The notes under the pieces were generated by a model that ran no database searches, had not been told where the DNA came from, and saw only the letters and a list, made by a program, of their open reading frames with translations. Shown piece by piece: positions 44,561 to 56,970 of a stretch of DNA of 64,000 nt. This DNA is from Massospora cicadina (lineage: Eukaryota; Entomophthoromycota; Entomophthoromycetes; Entomophthorales; Entomophthoraceae). The first letter of the stretch is position 1. Every line of letters begins with the position of its first letter. The stretch spans positions 94,845 to 158,844 of the forward strand of contig JAKSZP010006738.1 in the NCBI GenBank assembly GCA_022478985.1, in the 5' to 3' direction. A program made the position numbers and the translations under genes.

Positions 44561-45200
44561 ATTCCATAGTATGCACACTCTGAAAAAAGAATAATTTGAC
44601 TGTTTAATACATGGACATTTAAGGGATCTCTATTCTAAGGAAGCTCATGATCCCCTCACTGACTCTGTGTATTCTTTGTCAATAGCATCTACCGGAGGTC
44701 GATGTTTACACCTTTAAGGGAAGGTGCATCTGAGGCTGGTTCCAGCTTGTTTTTAACAGCTTGGTCGACATTTGGCAGGTGTACGGCTTCTTTTATCCTG
44801 AGGTCCTTCTTACTCAGCAGCCTTATCTTACAACCATGTCGGTATGTTTACCCCTTCAACTGGCTGCTGTTTTAAAAAACCATTTATCATACTGAGGGAC
44901 TTCCTCTGGATATAATACAGTAGATTCAGGTGGAACGTTTGGGGTTGGATTAGTGGAGGTAGAGAGTCCTATTTCTACTTCGCTCCATCTTTTCTCTAGT
45001 AGTATTGATCCTGTGTATGTAATGGACACAACGGTTAGAGAAACTTTGGGCAAGATTACCAGGGTGACCACATTTAAAACAATTTACCACATAGGGTCTG
45101 CATCCTAGGCTCTTATAAGACGGCTCAGGCAATAATTTGATTGTGGGCGATCAGTGTAACCAGGACCAGGCCGATAGGTTGACTGCTGATGGTTGGCATA
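44561..45200 (-). pseudogene. GypA-3 Gag nucleocapsid region
   Basis: 44950-45132 encodes VNCFKCGHPGNLAQS, a zinc knuckle with its last Cys and His altered. 44856-45071 encodes EKRWSEVEIGLS...PESTVLYPEEVPQYDKW, the conserved block after the knuckle. Confidence 0.68.
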
Positions 45201-46512
45201 ATTAGACCCAGGTCAGTAGATAGGCTGTTGACAATTATCATACACAGTTTAGGGCGAAAGTTGAACTTCTGGGGGTAACTCAGCCGAGAGTGAAGCACAT
45301 ACTTATATTAAGGCATGTGGTTACTAGGCAAAATTTGAACAGGACAAGTCTATTCCCCCAATTAAAAAGGTCCAGCAATGTCAGCCTTATGTTTCCACTC
45401 TGTATTGGGTGGAGGGAAGGTAGTGTACAACGGCGCAAAAACTGAACAATTTTGAGCAGGGGGTACGCCATCTTCCAAAATTGGATTCAAGACATTGTTA
45501 ATCTTGTGGTATGGCTTCACCGCTGAGTTCATTTCAATGTACACATCAGATTTGGATAAAGTCCCTTCCTCAAATAACACATGTGCTTCAGCTGTAAATT
45601 GGTCAGCAAATGAAGTGAGAGTCTCATTGCGCTGGAACCCAATGGTCAAGAACTCAGCTTACCGCTGCAATATCTTTATAGTACCACTGAACAACTGCAG
45701 CAAATTATCTTCAATTTAATGGTACCTAACAGAACTGCTTGGAGATAGCAGGTGACTTTACCAGCACTCTCAACATACAAGGCGGATATCAACAGGTAAA
45801 CTTTATGACAATTCAAGGCGCCTTCCGCCACAAACTCAAAATGTTTAAAGAAGCCAGGGATATTTCCATTGCAATCAAAAAAGCAGCTTTTCAATACAAA
45901 CCAACACTTACTCTCATACCCACAAACCTTTGGAGAGTAATGTGGAATGGGTCAAGACCCATAAGCGATACCTTAATGAGAACCTGGTCCAGCGGCGGGC
46001 AGCTTAACCTCTGGTTCAGAGGTAGCATGGGCCTCCTTGGTGGGCAGTACAGCCATCACTTGGTGGAATTAGCTGTTCAATACATAACTATCTCCAGAGC
46101 TGCCTCCTGGGTGTAGTAGCTCATGCCAGTGTCATATTCTCCATAATCCAATTCACACCAAGCTGAACCTTGTCACTTATCCCCTTCCCAATGAGGGGAG
46201 TGAGGTACCATTTAACTTCTTCTTCATGCAATACAGTCATTCAGTAGGTTCATCCAAACAATTTAGCATGTTTCCTGTTTTGTTGTCCAAGAAGTTTCAT
46301 TTGAAATAATGTGCTGTTGATCTGGTTCATTGCGTCGTTTTGCTCCCAAAGGAGCTCATCCTGCTTCTTGAGCACCGCGTCTAAAGAGAGTTTGATTTCC
46401 ACATATTCAGCTAATGCAATTTGTAGTGAAAATTCACTGTCAAAATCATTCCTGATGCGACATGGCCAAAAAACGGAGAAGTTTTATTTATTTTTTGTGG
46501 TTAATCAATGTC
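45201..46512 (-). pseudogene. GypA-3 Gag core and N-terminus
   Basis: 45362-45649 encodes IGFQRNETLTSFADQFTAEAHVLFEEGTLSKSDVY...SAVKPY, the best preserved minus-strand copy of the family's Gag core. 45676-45894 (FFKHFEFVAEGALN) is just upstream. The N-terminus near 46300-46460 matches the GypA-2 coiled-coil region. Confidence 0.7.
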
Positions 46513-46530
46513 CCCCTGTAGTGAGCACCA
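46513..46530 (-). promoter_or_regulatory. GypA-3 primer-binding site
   Basis: The element strand reads TGGTGCTCACTACAGGGG, a perfect match to GypB-2 (58399-58416). Confidence 0.78.
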
Positions 46531-46531
46531 C

Positions 46532-47273
46532 TGTTATAAAATTGGCGCTTTATTTGGGTTATGTCATAAGCTTCACACAAGGTCAAACCCACTGTTCAAA
46601 GGATAAACAATGTGAGGATTATCAATCCTTGAAACAAACCATAATAACTTAATAAAATACAAAGCAATACGCACTGACCAAACCTCTTTATTTAAATTAG
46701 TAATAACAGATCCCTTCTGTTCTGCTCTCCACTTTCATATTAACAACCTTCTTACTTCAGTCTTCTCATCTCTTCATATATCTGAGACTTTGGTCAATAC
46801 CATTCCTTTCGCTTAGACTACTATTTACAGCCATGTCCTCATTGGTTCTTCATAATTACGAGATCCTGACAACGATAATATTCTTATCTTCACTATTGAC
46901 AAAGTAAAAGTGGTTATCCTGGCAGGGTAATTTTTGCTTTCAATCTAGTCCAGGTATTATTCAACTCATGTTTGAAACCTGTACTGAATATAAAATAATA
47001 TTGATGTGGTATATTTGTCCCAAGAGTTGACCTGCCTCAATTACCTTTTTCAATATTGGCTTATTTCTGGGTGATCTTATAAATATTTAGCATGGCTCAA
47101 CATCGCCTCATAGCCTTATTTTGGAGGCCATTTAATAATTAACATTTCAATCTAGTATTGCCTCCTAAATGCACTCAAATATTCATATACTATAAATCAT
47201 GGTTGGCGGATTCTAGCCAATCCTCTGTGGCTATTTAGGGCTTTTCATTCATGTATATGAGGATCTTAATACA
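46532..47273 (-). repeat. GypA-3 5' LTR
   Basis: TGTTATAAAATTGG to TAATACA on the plus strand, 742 bp. The outer end is placed by alignment with 34426 and may be off by a few bases. Confidence 0.75.
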
Positions 47274-47899
47274 TTCTATATAATATAGCGAATTTAGGCC
47301 TGACCTGACTGATCAGAAAGTTTTTATTTCTGACAAGAATGATGATTTCTCTAAAATTGCGCTTGACATGGTGACAAAGTCTCAGCCCAGTGGAAAGTAA
47401 TTTCACCTTTGGCTAGGCCACATGTGGCTAGCACATTGAATAGAGAAATGGTTTATCACGCCTATAGCTTTCAAGGACAGCCTCATTTTTACCAACGATG
47501 GGGACAATAGCAGATGGGGATTACTGAGCCTAAGAGTTACTTTATTGATTACTTCACTTGTTACTGAAGTATTTCGCTATGGAACTTGAACTGGTTGAGG
47601 GAACTTCCTAAGAAAAAATGTTGCGACCATTCCTCTGGTAATGGATTCTGATCACCGCCACATACTGGCAAACCTTTAAAAAAATTTTCTTATCAGCTCT
47701 TTGGTGGGAGCAGATGAGTATGAAGCAATATCTTTAAAGGGTACATCATTACCTTTCTCTAATACACCACATGAGCCAAATCACCCAGGGTAATGAGAGG
47801 GACAGCCGCCGGTTAATGTCCTTCTTAGTTCTAAATGGTAATTCTACATATAAGCTTAAATGGTAGTTCCACAAGGCTTACATTACCTTTTATTTTTGA
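47274..47899. other. Unassigned, probably ChromoE-related
   Basis: No motif is readable. The base composition resembles the following remnant, so it may be the 3' part of ChromoE. Confidence 0.35.
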
Positions 47900-49950
47900 A
47901 CTATGGGGCACCACCATCAAGAATATGGGGGAAACAACATTCTTATGAGCTTTGAACAGCTTGGTTTCCAAGATGGCGGCAACTTTATGGGGAGGTCTTG
48001 GCGCATCCAGATTTGCTATTTAGAAAGCGTCCACCTTCATGTAGCAGCTTGCACAATTGCTGTCACTGACACAGATGTCTTTGTAGGAAGAAAAATCTCT
48101 TCCAGGCAGTCAAGTATTGCAACAAGCAATAGAATTTCTGCAACACCAGAACGACATCCTCCTCCTTTCTTCCAAACCCTCAATCATAATGTTTCAGGTA
48201 TGGCGGGTTCCTTCCCCTTGAAAGGTGTCTACTGGGAAGCATAGAAGACTGGTTGCTGATTTCCAATGAGAAAGGAGGGCCAACTGAAAGACCCCATTTC
48301 CTAAATCTTCCTCCACTACGTGAGAACTGGAACACTTGCTAATTAACTTCTGCAAGGAAACCTTCAAGTGCAGGTGTTGCATATCAAGCATAGCTAATGA
48401 CACCCTTAATGTCAGTTGTGAAGAGGTGCTTTCAATCATGGACTACTTGTATTTTCTTATCGCATTAGCCAGGTGCTCCTTAGTCAGAAATTCTGTACAC
48501 TGGACCTGCTGCAGCTGCTTTTTGGCAGCTAGTACTTCGGGGTGAAGACAAGGACCAATAAGGAATGGGGAGTTATACCCCAAGGGTAGCCTCATAGGAG
48601 GAGAAACCCATCAACAAATGGGTGGCGTTGTTGTACACAAACTGCACCATGGGAAGATCAGCGACCAAGTATCCTGCGCAGAAGAGGCATAACATCGGAG
48701 GTACTGTATGAGGATCTGGTTGACCTGCTCTGTCTGACCATCAGACTGAGGATGGTATGTTGTGCACTGTCAAGTCTGGGTCTTTTATATAGCAAAAATA
48801 ACAGGTCATAAACAAACCTTAAAATTGAGTCCCCCAATCACTTATCACATCCTGGGTATGCTGAATATTGAGAAAACAGGAGAGAAGAAACAGCTGGACC
48901 ATCTCATCGGAGGTAACAGCTGACATATGTGGGTTATAAATGAAGAATTTTTCAAAGCAGTTCATGACCACTACAAAAGCATTAAACTATTGTAATGGTG
49001 TAAATCAACAATGAAATTGATGGATACTGTAGGTCCATGGATCTGAGCCTTCTTCAGGGATAGAGAAAGCCATTTCTGCCTGATATATCAGACTTAACAT
49101 GCCTGCATATCACACAATTGTAATACAAGATGGTAGATCCTTGGAGATCCTTGGCCAGTAAGTATCTGCTTTATTAGGTCGAAGAAATTCTTTCTGCCTG
49201 GGTACCCCAATTCTAGGGGACCGGTGAGTGACAACTAATTCATCCCAGAATTGGGTGTACCAAATCCTAGTTCAGAATTATATTTTATCCTCTGTTACCA
49301 TGTGATGAGTATTCTTATGGCTTTGAGAACCCTACTAATTGAATAGTTACAGCTCCTCCAAGCAGGAGGTGTGACCTGCCAGCATCTGAGATACCAATGG
49401 CACGTCCTGCGACCGGTCAGACCTAGATATTGTGAAGGGAGAAATAGTGAGGTTCTGGGTAAAGGGATCACTGTTGGCAAACATTGAGTTTCCTCCTCTG
49501 TTGGACTCAAGGGAAAGGTTTGAACTCTACAAGGTTGATTAGTGTCTAGCGCGCCCTTTAAAAATTTTACTTAAAATCAAAGCTGCACAAATCTCGGAAC
49601 GTTCAAGCCTTCCAGTGTATTAACTTCTGGGGCTTTCAAAAGTACATTAGGGATTGGAGGTCCATGCGGACAGCCACTTCATGGTGAGCCACTTGAAGAA
49701 GGTACCACCCTTGAATGGGTAGCCATGACAACGCAGCCAGCTCCTTGTCATATATGGAAAAGATTTTTATGAGGTGGAAAACTTACATGAGAAGTAGGCG
49801 ATGGGAAATTCCACCCCATTGCGATCCTAAAACAGGTCATCTACCACTGCAGCCGCCAGAGCATTGCATGCCGTGATAAAAAGTAAGGAGAAATTGGCGT
49901 GCTTAAGTACCAGTGATGCCTCAAAAATTTCCTTTATTTCCTTTAAACTT
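47900..49950 (-). pseudogene. ChromoE: decayed chromovirus pol (RNase H to integrase end)
   Basis: Near 48650-48780 the minus strand encodes [20 protein letters not shown], the third integrase motif, the same region as in Chromo[16 protein letters not shown] follows after a frame change. Near 49690-49900 it encodes NALAAAVVDDLF, then GVEFPIAYFSCK and a YDKEL-like block, the RNase H N-terminal part. Between them, remnants of the integrase zinc-binding region lie near 49080-49230. 48194-48439 is the region after the integrase core. Nothing upstream (RT) remains, and I see no LTR. Confidence 0.62.
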
Positions 49951-51673
49951 TAAGCTCAGGTTACTCAACTATCTATTGTAGTAAATATTAACTGTAAAAT
50001 TTCATGTTACTGTAAAGTTTCTGATATGTAAGTTGTAACAAATTATTGATATATTTGAATTGGTTGACTATAATATAAAAACTATTGTCTTAGTTGAGAT
50101 TCTCAAACCAAATTGAGTATTGTCTCCAATGCTATACTGGTGCTAATGCTCTTCATTCTAAAAATTAGAGGTACTTCTGGAAATCAAGGGAACTTCTCTT
50201 TGACTTTTTCTTGGGATGGAACTTAACCTATTAGTGGTTTCAGATGTCCTCTTTTTCTCTTCACTACGGAGATGATGGAGTGAATGATAACCACTTGAAC
50301 AAGGAAACTTTTCATTTAACTCTAATCTCATGAGTTGGCAAATGACAAATAGATAAGAGAACCGTTTTATTCCCCTCTAATCCTAAGAGTTTACAAATAA
50401 GATTTCAGAACTATTAATTTTTTCTAATTAACTCAAAAATTACTTTTTTGTTTATCTAAAAAAAAAAGAGAATTTATAGGGAAATATGGCGCTCAACTCT
50501 TCTATTAGCACCCCAATAGGAAACATAAGCCTTTTCTGATAAGTTACCCTCTTAAGTCGCATCAAATGATGACTTCCTTTTTTCTAGTCGGATCTAACCA
50601 CCAATTAGAATGTGAATCCTTCTGGATTGAAACAGATAATATGTTCCAACGCCTTTGCTCAACCCCAGTGGATTGTCCTCTTTAGGCTAGCAACATGCTT
50701 AGGTTATGGGACCTTTTATCAATTAACAGCAGGACATGTTACATAAAAGATGATTCACAGTATGCTACCAAAAGCGCTTTCAACGCCCAGCAACTAGTTA
50801 TAATTCCCTTAATTGATTAGTGACAAAATCTGATTGATTTTAAAAGTATAATTAAATTATTAATCAATATTTGATAATTGAATCCCTTTGTTGATTTCAG
50901 CACTCTTTCCTGATGGAACATCATTAACCCAGAAGAATTAAATCCTGACTCATTAGTAATATCCCAGTAAGATCTATACCAGACAATACTTATCAAATCC
51001 TATGATAACTCACATCCACTAAGGTATATTACCTGTAGATAAAGTATATATTGTCATAATCAATTAGTGTGATTATGTGGGCATACTGAAATTCCAACAC
51101 ATCCCCCTGCTTAACCAGCTTATCCAGCAATGAAAGAGTAAGGGAGGCAGATAATGCTTAATTCTTGGCATGAGTTTGCCAACATGGCTTAAGTTCAATT
51201 TCTCATAGTCCATCCCCTTTTTTCATTTCTCAATACATCCATTAATGGCCCTTCTCATTAGTTCGTCTCCTCTTCATCTCCTTCTCAATGCCACCTCCTT
51301 AAAGCGCGTCTCTACAGCCCCAAGACAAACTAGGACTATTTTTGTCAATTTCATGATAATATGTCTGGAAAGCCTGTATTTCCCCAGGTTGAGCTTCTAT
51401 GTCTCCACACCGTTTAAAATTCTCAGTCAGCCTCACTGATTATTTGGTTCCTATACTCCCACAGGCTGGGATCTCCATTTTAATCAGAACAGTCTTCCTC
51501 ATCATGCCTCTTCATGGCTGATCTAGTTTAAACATGAGCTGATTCTGCAAATGTACAGTCTTCTTTGATCCTGTCATAACTCATACCCTTCTCTCCTCAG
51601 ACAATGGTGGGTGGGAACACTGTAAGATTCTCTTTATCGTGGCAAAAATAAAAAATGCTATTTTAATATATAT
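49951..51673. other. AT-rich region, no gene; possible LTR/polypurine junction
   Basis: Stop-rich in all frames. The only hint of structure is ATTCCAACACATCCCCCTGC near 51091-51110. Read on minus it looks like a polypurine tract (GCAGGGGGAT) followed by an LTR start (TGTTGGAAT). I could not find the other LTR. Confidence 0.35.
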
Positions 51674-51690
51674 AGATATCAAATTTTTAA
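51674..51690. repeat. L1f-2 TSD, left copy
   Basis: AGATATCAAATTTTTAA; repeated at 56955-56970 with one base missing and one changed. Confidence 0.75.
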
Positions 51691-51706
51691 GTTAAATTTA
51701 TTGTGG

Positions 51707-51735
51707 GGAAGGCCAACCAAGGGATGGACACTTCC
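51707..51735 (-). other. 3'-terminal hairpin of L1f-2
   Basis: Element strand: GGAAG, 19-nt interior with a CCA/TGG inner stem, CTTCC. It lies 16 nt from the 3' end, which is AATAAATTTAAC rather than a long poly(A) tail. Confidence 0.75.
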
Positions 51736-51739
51736 AATA

Positions 51740-53200
51740 AGACACAAAGAAAATGAAACGTAGCAACAGGGGGCACCCCAGAGAAGCTAATGCTATCTCC
51801 TGTTGCCAGCGGGAACGCCACTACTGGGAGGAGGGGGAACGTGTAAAGGGGCTGGAACCACAATTGAGCATGTGTGGAGGAGGGGGTCAGAGTTGATGAA
51901 CCAAACTGGGAACCAGGAGGAGACCAACTGACAGCGATGCAGTGGGAGGTATCCAAACATCCACGCTTGAAAGTGGACCACTAAGTGGGACCAGAACCGG
52001 TGGACAACTTCTGGGAAGTGCGGGTGGAGCCTGCGATGGCATCCAAGACAATTGTGTGGATAGTCCACATGGCGATTGCAACCACCAAAGCATGGAGGGA
52101 GGGTGGAAGAGGGGAGACCATAGACAAATCAAACAAATCCCTGGAAAAACTAAAGAGAAGTGCCTGATCCTAGCATAGCAGACGTTGCACCTCACGCCAT
52201 ATTGCTTTAGATGTAGGGCACTTCTACAGGCGGTGAAACAGCGTTCCATACTGGCCACACACGACACAGGATGAGTGTAAAGCGTTAGAGCGCTCAGCAG
52301 TATGGTACACCCGCCTCAAGCAGCGCCACACATGGGAACAGATATGAGGCTGCAGAAGATGGTGGTGGGCGTATCTACAAATTGTCTTCTGGGTTTCAGG
52401 GGAATAAGGGATGTCCATCATGTCCAGGTAGTCCACTCTGGATAGGACATGAGGCCTCGTGGGTATCAAGCCGTCTAGAATGGGTAGTCCCTGTACCTCC
52501 TGTGTGAATTGAGGAGAGGGACGCCCCCTCTGGGCAGTGTGTCCACAAATACAAATTCTCCACGCATCGCTGCGCATAGAGAGGAGGATTCATTTTAAAT
52601 GGGGTGAAGTTCCATGAGGACCTGCGGCTGAAGGGTGGGAAGCCAGATATTTCATCAAAGAGTGAGGGTACAATGGATTGGTAAGGCCCAGGGTGCGGGA
52701 GAAGTTGGAGCAGGCTGCGCGGAACCAGTGTTGGGCCGGGAGTGTAGGGATGGTAACAGCCGCGATCCAGGTGCCCAGGATCTTTGCAGCATGGGCCTCA
52801 AAGTTGAGCAGGCCCATGCCACCACTATGGCGAGGGTTAAAAATGACCTCAAGTTGCACTGGCGGTGGGCGGCCTGACCAAAGCCACCATTGCAGAAGGG
52901 CATACAGTGACCTGAAGAAACCTGAGGAGAAGGCGATGGCGTGGGCCCAAAACCAAACTTTGGAGAGGAGCATAGAGCTGGCTAGTACAACCCTGCCAGT
53001 AAGGGAAGTAGGGTGAGCTCTGAGGGAGGCGATGCGCTTTGTCACGTTGTCCAGAATATGGTTTTCCATCACCGTTGAGGCATACCCACCTGCCTCCAAC
53101 CACACCCCCAAATTGCGGAACAGTTCAACGGTAGGGCGCGGCACAAAGTAAAGCACAAGTGGGGCTGTGTGGGTTGGACAGGGTAAGCAAGCGCATGTGC
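51740..53200 (-). pseudogene. L1f-2 ORF2 thumb and C-terminal CCHC
   Basis: 52590-53156 (188 codons) is the thumb/connector (FVPRPTVELFRNLGVWLEAGGY...LASSMLLSKVWFWAH...WLWSGRPPPV). 52224-52577 continues in another frame with GRPSPQFTQEVQGLP, LSRVDYLDMMDIPY and SSCVVCGQYGTLFHRL. A TAG then replaces the next residue before KCP. Past about 52200 the tail is decayed. Confidence 0.75.
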
Positions 53201-54120
53201 TAGCAAATGGGTAAGCTGGAAACAGGGCGCTGAGGCCCAGCAGGTTTGATACTGACCAAGGAGGATGATTTTTGTTTTGGAGGCGTTGAGTGCAGCATTA
53301 CTTACCCGGGGGTATTACTGGATAAGAGCTTCAAGCGTGCATGCGTCATGATTGTTAGATACCCCAACCACACAGTCATCATCAAATGCCAACATTCTGA
53401 CCGGGGCTTGGCCTTGCACATGGACCCCAGTAAGGTGGGCATTCACGTTGCAAAGAAGTGGGTCTAGGCTGAAGTTATATAAGAGTGGGCTTGGGGTCCC
53501 CTTGGCGTAGGCCCCTTTGAGGGCGGACTACATCCGTGAGAAAGCCAGGGCCACGCAATGCCATTGTAGCGGATTCTGTCAGCAGCATCACCCAACTGAT
53601 GAAGTGATGTGGTAGGCGGAATTGGTGGAGGCAAGCCCTGAGGTAATCCCAGTTAGCTCTATCATAGGCCTTCTGTTGGTCTAAAAATACAAGTGCACCA
53701 GAGGCCGTGGACTGAAAGGCGTTGGCCACAGTGTGCACGTTGTCCCAAATCTACCTTCTGGGTATGAAAACGAATTGTTCCGGGGAGGTGATAGCAGAGA
53801 CAACAATCCCTAGACGGTTAACCATAATTTTAGTAAAAATTTTAGTACCAGTGTTGGTTAGAGAAATGGGGCGCCAGTTGGCCAAGTCTAGCTTATACCT
53901 TTTTTGAACAGTGTGATGGTGTAGGCCTCATGCCCTCCTGGTAGGAGGCACGTCTCCAGAAGGCTCTGGTTAAGAGAGACAAGCAACAGTGGGGATAAAA
54001 AGTTGAAGTACTTCTTATAAAACTCATAAGGAATGCCATCAGGGCCTGGGCATTTCCTGTTAGGTGCATCACAGACGGCGGACCAGAGTTCATCTGGAGT
54101 AATCAAATTCATTAACTTCG
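53201..54120 (-). pseudogene. L1f-2 ORF2 reverse transcriptase
   Basis: 53888-54112 has LWSAVCDAPNRKCPGPDGIPYEFYKKY. 53475-53738 has LDQQKAYDRANWDYLRACL and VVRPQRGLRQGDP, after which it loses frame. The catalytic box near 53360-53400 reads A-F-D-D-D-C-V-V-G, with both metal-binding aspartates kept but the alanine of FADD changed. Confidence 0.8.
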
Positions 54121-55440
54121 GGCTTCAGGAAATGGTGCAGATGTGTGCACTATTGAGAAAATTCGCCATTTTGGCCGGCAGAATTGGGTCAGATCAGTAC
54201 AATTTGGAGTAATAGTTTTATATCTCGATCGCCACATCAGCTGGCATTCCGCTACGGAATTGTCTGGCTGTTGCACCTGTGTGCAGGCCATGGTCTGGCG
54301 CAGTGTGAAGAATTTTCAAAAAAGTAAGTGGAGCACATGTCACCCACTGTGATATGTTTAGCTTTGTATTGAACACAAACCTTAATGTTTGTGTTGCCAC
54401 TCAAGCGCGTTGAGGTGGGCGGCCAAATCCGCCCATTTGTGACCCCAAGCAGGGCTGTAGCCTGTGGCTGTCCCATTAGACTTCATGTGGGCCAGCTCCA
54501 CCAGAGCACACGAGATGACTGCTGAGGTGGAGTGTGAGTGTTGGGAGGAGAGGTGGCGAGCCTGGAAGATTATGTCCACTTTGAAGACTGACCAGGTGGA
54601 AATTGGATCAGCGCAAAACAGTGCAATAAACTCTGGCGCCATGGTCATGGATTCCATCCATGTGGAAAATCTTGGTGATGCAAGTTCAGCTGGGCGAAGT
54701 TTGCACCATACGGAGCCCAAGCACCTGGGTCAGGTAAGTGGAAAGTGATCAAATCCAGCCTGTGATTGGAGAGATCACTTTTCATAATGTGAAAATTGGA
54801 AATTTGGGTACAAAATCTCAAAGGCAAAAGGATAAGGTTGATGTGGGACATGGACGGTAACTGGCCGTTGTGGACGTGGGGGCGCGACATGTTTTTGAGC
54901 AGTGGAGCATGACGCGGCAGCGTGTCAAACAACCCTAGGGTGGCCTTGAGGACGCTTAGTTCTACATGTCCCTGTGGTGGGGAAGATGAGGAAGGCCAGC
55001 GGTCGGTGGATGGGTTCAATCAACAGTTCATGTCACCTACTACAAAAGGGTCAGGGGGTAATGGAAGTGATTTGACTGATGAGAAATATTCCTGATGTTC
55101 TCATGCACAGGTCAGGGCATAAATGTTGATGATAGCATACACTATGTCAGCCCATGAATATTTGACAACGAGTATGTGGCTGCTAAGGAAGGATTCAGAC
55201 AATAAAAATTTGAAAAAATTGTTTTTTTGAATAAGCAATCCACAGTGCTCAGACCAGAAGGATAGGGAAGGGAGGAGCATGGATTTCCATGTATCCTCAG
55301 AACCGCGTGGACAGTGGGACCCCTGGATGGCCAGGATATCAACGGGTAAATTATTTAGTAAAAAACTCTTTTCCTAGCCCGGGATGGTGAGGCCTTGAGT
55401 CTGACAATGTTCAATGTCCCTAAAGTAAAGGCTCCCCCCA
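54121..55440 (-). pseudogene. L1f-2 ORF2 AP endonuclease and linker
   Basis: The ORF2 start is best placed at MGGAFTLGTLNIVRLKA near 55440. 54645-55019 contains HINLILLP and the SDH motif as S-N-H (54762-54770), a predicted loss of endonuclease activity. 54382-54720 and 54218-54400 cover the linker to RT and match L1f-1 well (KHITVGDMCSTYFFENSSH). Confidence 0.72.
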
Positions 55441-55447
55441 TCACAAC

Positions 55448-56866
55448 TTAGGTGCAAGGGGAAGGGCACCTGAGCCCTTCAGCCTTCTCTTGGTCTTCAC
55501 AGCACTTTTTGGCGCCATGGGTGCATGCTGCAATGTAGTCAGAAGAATGGGTAGCTTTAGCAGTCAGGTTCACATTTGCTTTTGCCTTCGCTTTTTGTTT
55601 TCCCACTGCAGAACAAGATTTTTGCAGTGCATGCATTTTTGGTGCACCAATGCTTGGTTTAGATTCTTTTGGTGGGGAGGTTGGAGACCAATTTGTTTCC
55701 AATTGAGGCTTGGGTGCATTGGTCAGATAAAATTGACTCTCCATCAGGACTTCATTATGGGTGGCCCAATCAGCTTGGGTGTCCCAATCTGATTGGTCAA
55801 GAGATTCTGAGCTGCTTCCACCATGAAAGTCTAAATGTCCTCCTGGCGTTAGAAGCGCGGGATAGTGGAAGCGACCTTGGCCACCTCCTTTGCCACCGCC
55901 TTGTGGGCCTGTTTGGCCTTCTTCCGCTCCTGAGGGGACACTGGATTTACTATTAAGTTGCAACCCTGTGCCCCCCACGGGAAGGCAGCCTTTGTACTTT
56001 AGGTCAGTTTAAAGTGGGTTTCACCGTTGTTCATTGCTGCTGAGGGAATTTCCTCATATGTGATCCCCTCCTTGGAGGGGCAGGTGTGTGCCTTGTGGCC
56101 AAATGAGTCACAATAGGCGCAGATGGGAGGAGCGCTGTCCACTGTGACTTGGAAAGGGTGGGTGGCATGCCCCTTGATATTGATAAAAGTGGTGTGTGAG
56201 ATTTGGGTTAGATCCTGCGTTATCCTCTCAGCTGGGGTTAGGACTTCAATTGCTTTGCCAGTGCACAGGTGTGGCATCAGCATAAAGCGTTGCATTTTGA
56301 AGGATTGTGTTTTGTGATTTATATGGTGAGCCCAGCCTTCAGGTGTTTTTCGAGTATGGTGCGTTTGACTATAGTGGGCAGAAAGTTAAAAGTAATAAAA
56401 TTTGGTTAGATTTTATTCATCTGGTGCGCTTAGTTTTGATGAGCCGCTGCCCGTCAGGGAGGTCTATCACAACGCGCACTGTTGCAGCTTCATCCGCTGC
56501 TTTTTTGCTCTTGAAACCAAGATCCAGCCAACCATATGGCATGGAATGAGGTGTAACGTACACCGCGTTTGGGAAATGAGTGTGCACATCCCCACAAAAC
56601 TTTTCTCATAGCACCGTTTGCTGAATATCCAGGAATACCCATACTCTGTGTCCCACCAACGAGAGAGGTTGAGAGTGTGGCGTATTGATGTACTGGTTGC
56701 AACGCGCTTGCCAAGCTAAAATTTCTGAGGAAATGGTTACCACCAGTTTTTTGTTCAGTTTGCCTATTCCACCAGATTCACTGGGGTGTTTGCAAACTGT
56801 GGATGTCACACGACCACCACCTGTTCCCATTACTTTACTTGCCCAACTGCTCCCCAATATGGGCAC
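55448..56866 (-). pseudogene. L1f-2 ORF1: CCHC nucleic-acid-binding protein
   Basis: N-terminus at 56866 (GSSWASKVMGTGGGRV) matches L1f-1. 55999-56295 carries MLMPHLCTGKAIEVLTPAERI and an intact CX2CX4HX4C knuckle (CAYCDSFGHKAHTC). 55448-55978 is the Lys/Ala/Gln-rich tail. Frames shift at about 56600 and 56300 and between 55978 and 55999. The stop overlaps or abuts ORF2, as in L1f-1. Confidence 0.75.
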
Positions 56867-56921
56867 AAACTAATCTCCTCGGTGAGATTATCAAACTAAA
56901 ACCAGACTTGAATCAAATTAT

Positions 56922-56941
56922 GTTGCAAAAGTGGTTGCAAT
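56922..56941 (-). other. 5' UTR hairpin of L1f-2
   Basis: Element strand ATTGCAA, loop CCACTT, TTGCAAC. Six of seven stem pairs remain compared with L1f-1. Confidence 0.55.
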
Positions 56942-56954
56942 GAGAGAGAAAATT

Positions 56955-56970
56955 AGATATAAATTTTTAC
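56955..56970. repeat. L1f-2 TSD, right copy
   Basis: AGATATAAATTTTTAC, matching 51674-51690 allowing one gap. Confidence 0.75.

Larger units (their letters stand above)
33695..47273 (-). mobile_element. GypA-3: Ty3/gypsy element split by GypB-1
   Basis: LTRs 33695-34426 and 46532-47273 share a third GypA subtype (732 and 742 bp). The internal region is in minus orientation and is broken at 35500/42179 by GypB-1. Integrase lies left of the insertion and RH, RT, PR and Gag right of it. The outer TSD is not recognisable. About 6.9 kb without GypB-1. Confidence 0.82.
51691..56954 (-). mobile_element. L1f-2: second full-length L1-like LINE
   Basis: 5.26 kb on minus, colinear with L1f-1 from the 5' hairpin to the 3' hairpin, with a 16-17 bp TSD. 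All domains are present: ORF1 CCHC, AP endonuclease, RT, C-terminal CCHC. The two copies differ at many sites and carry independent stops and frameshifts, so they are separate insertions, not a recent duplication. Confidence 0.9.

Noticed and set aside
352..56866. Most six-frame ORFs of 60-110 codons overlapping retroelement domains on the opposite strand
   Set aside because: They lie antisense or out of frame to recognisable RT, integrase, gag or LINE sequence and contain no motif of their own.
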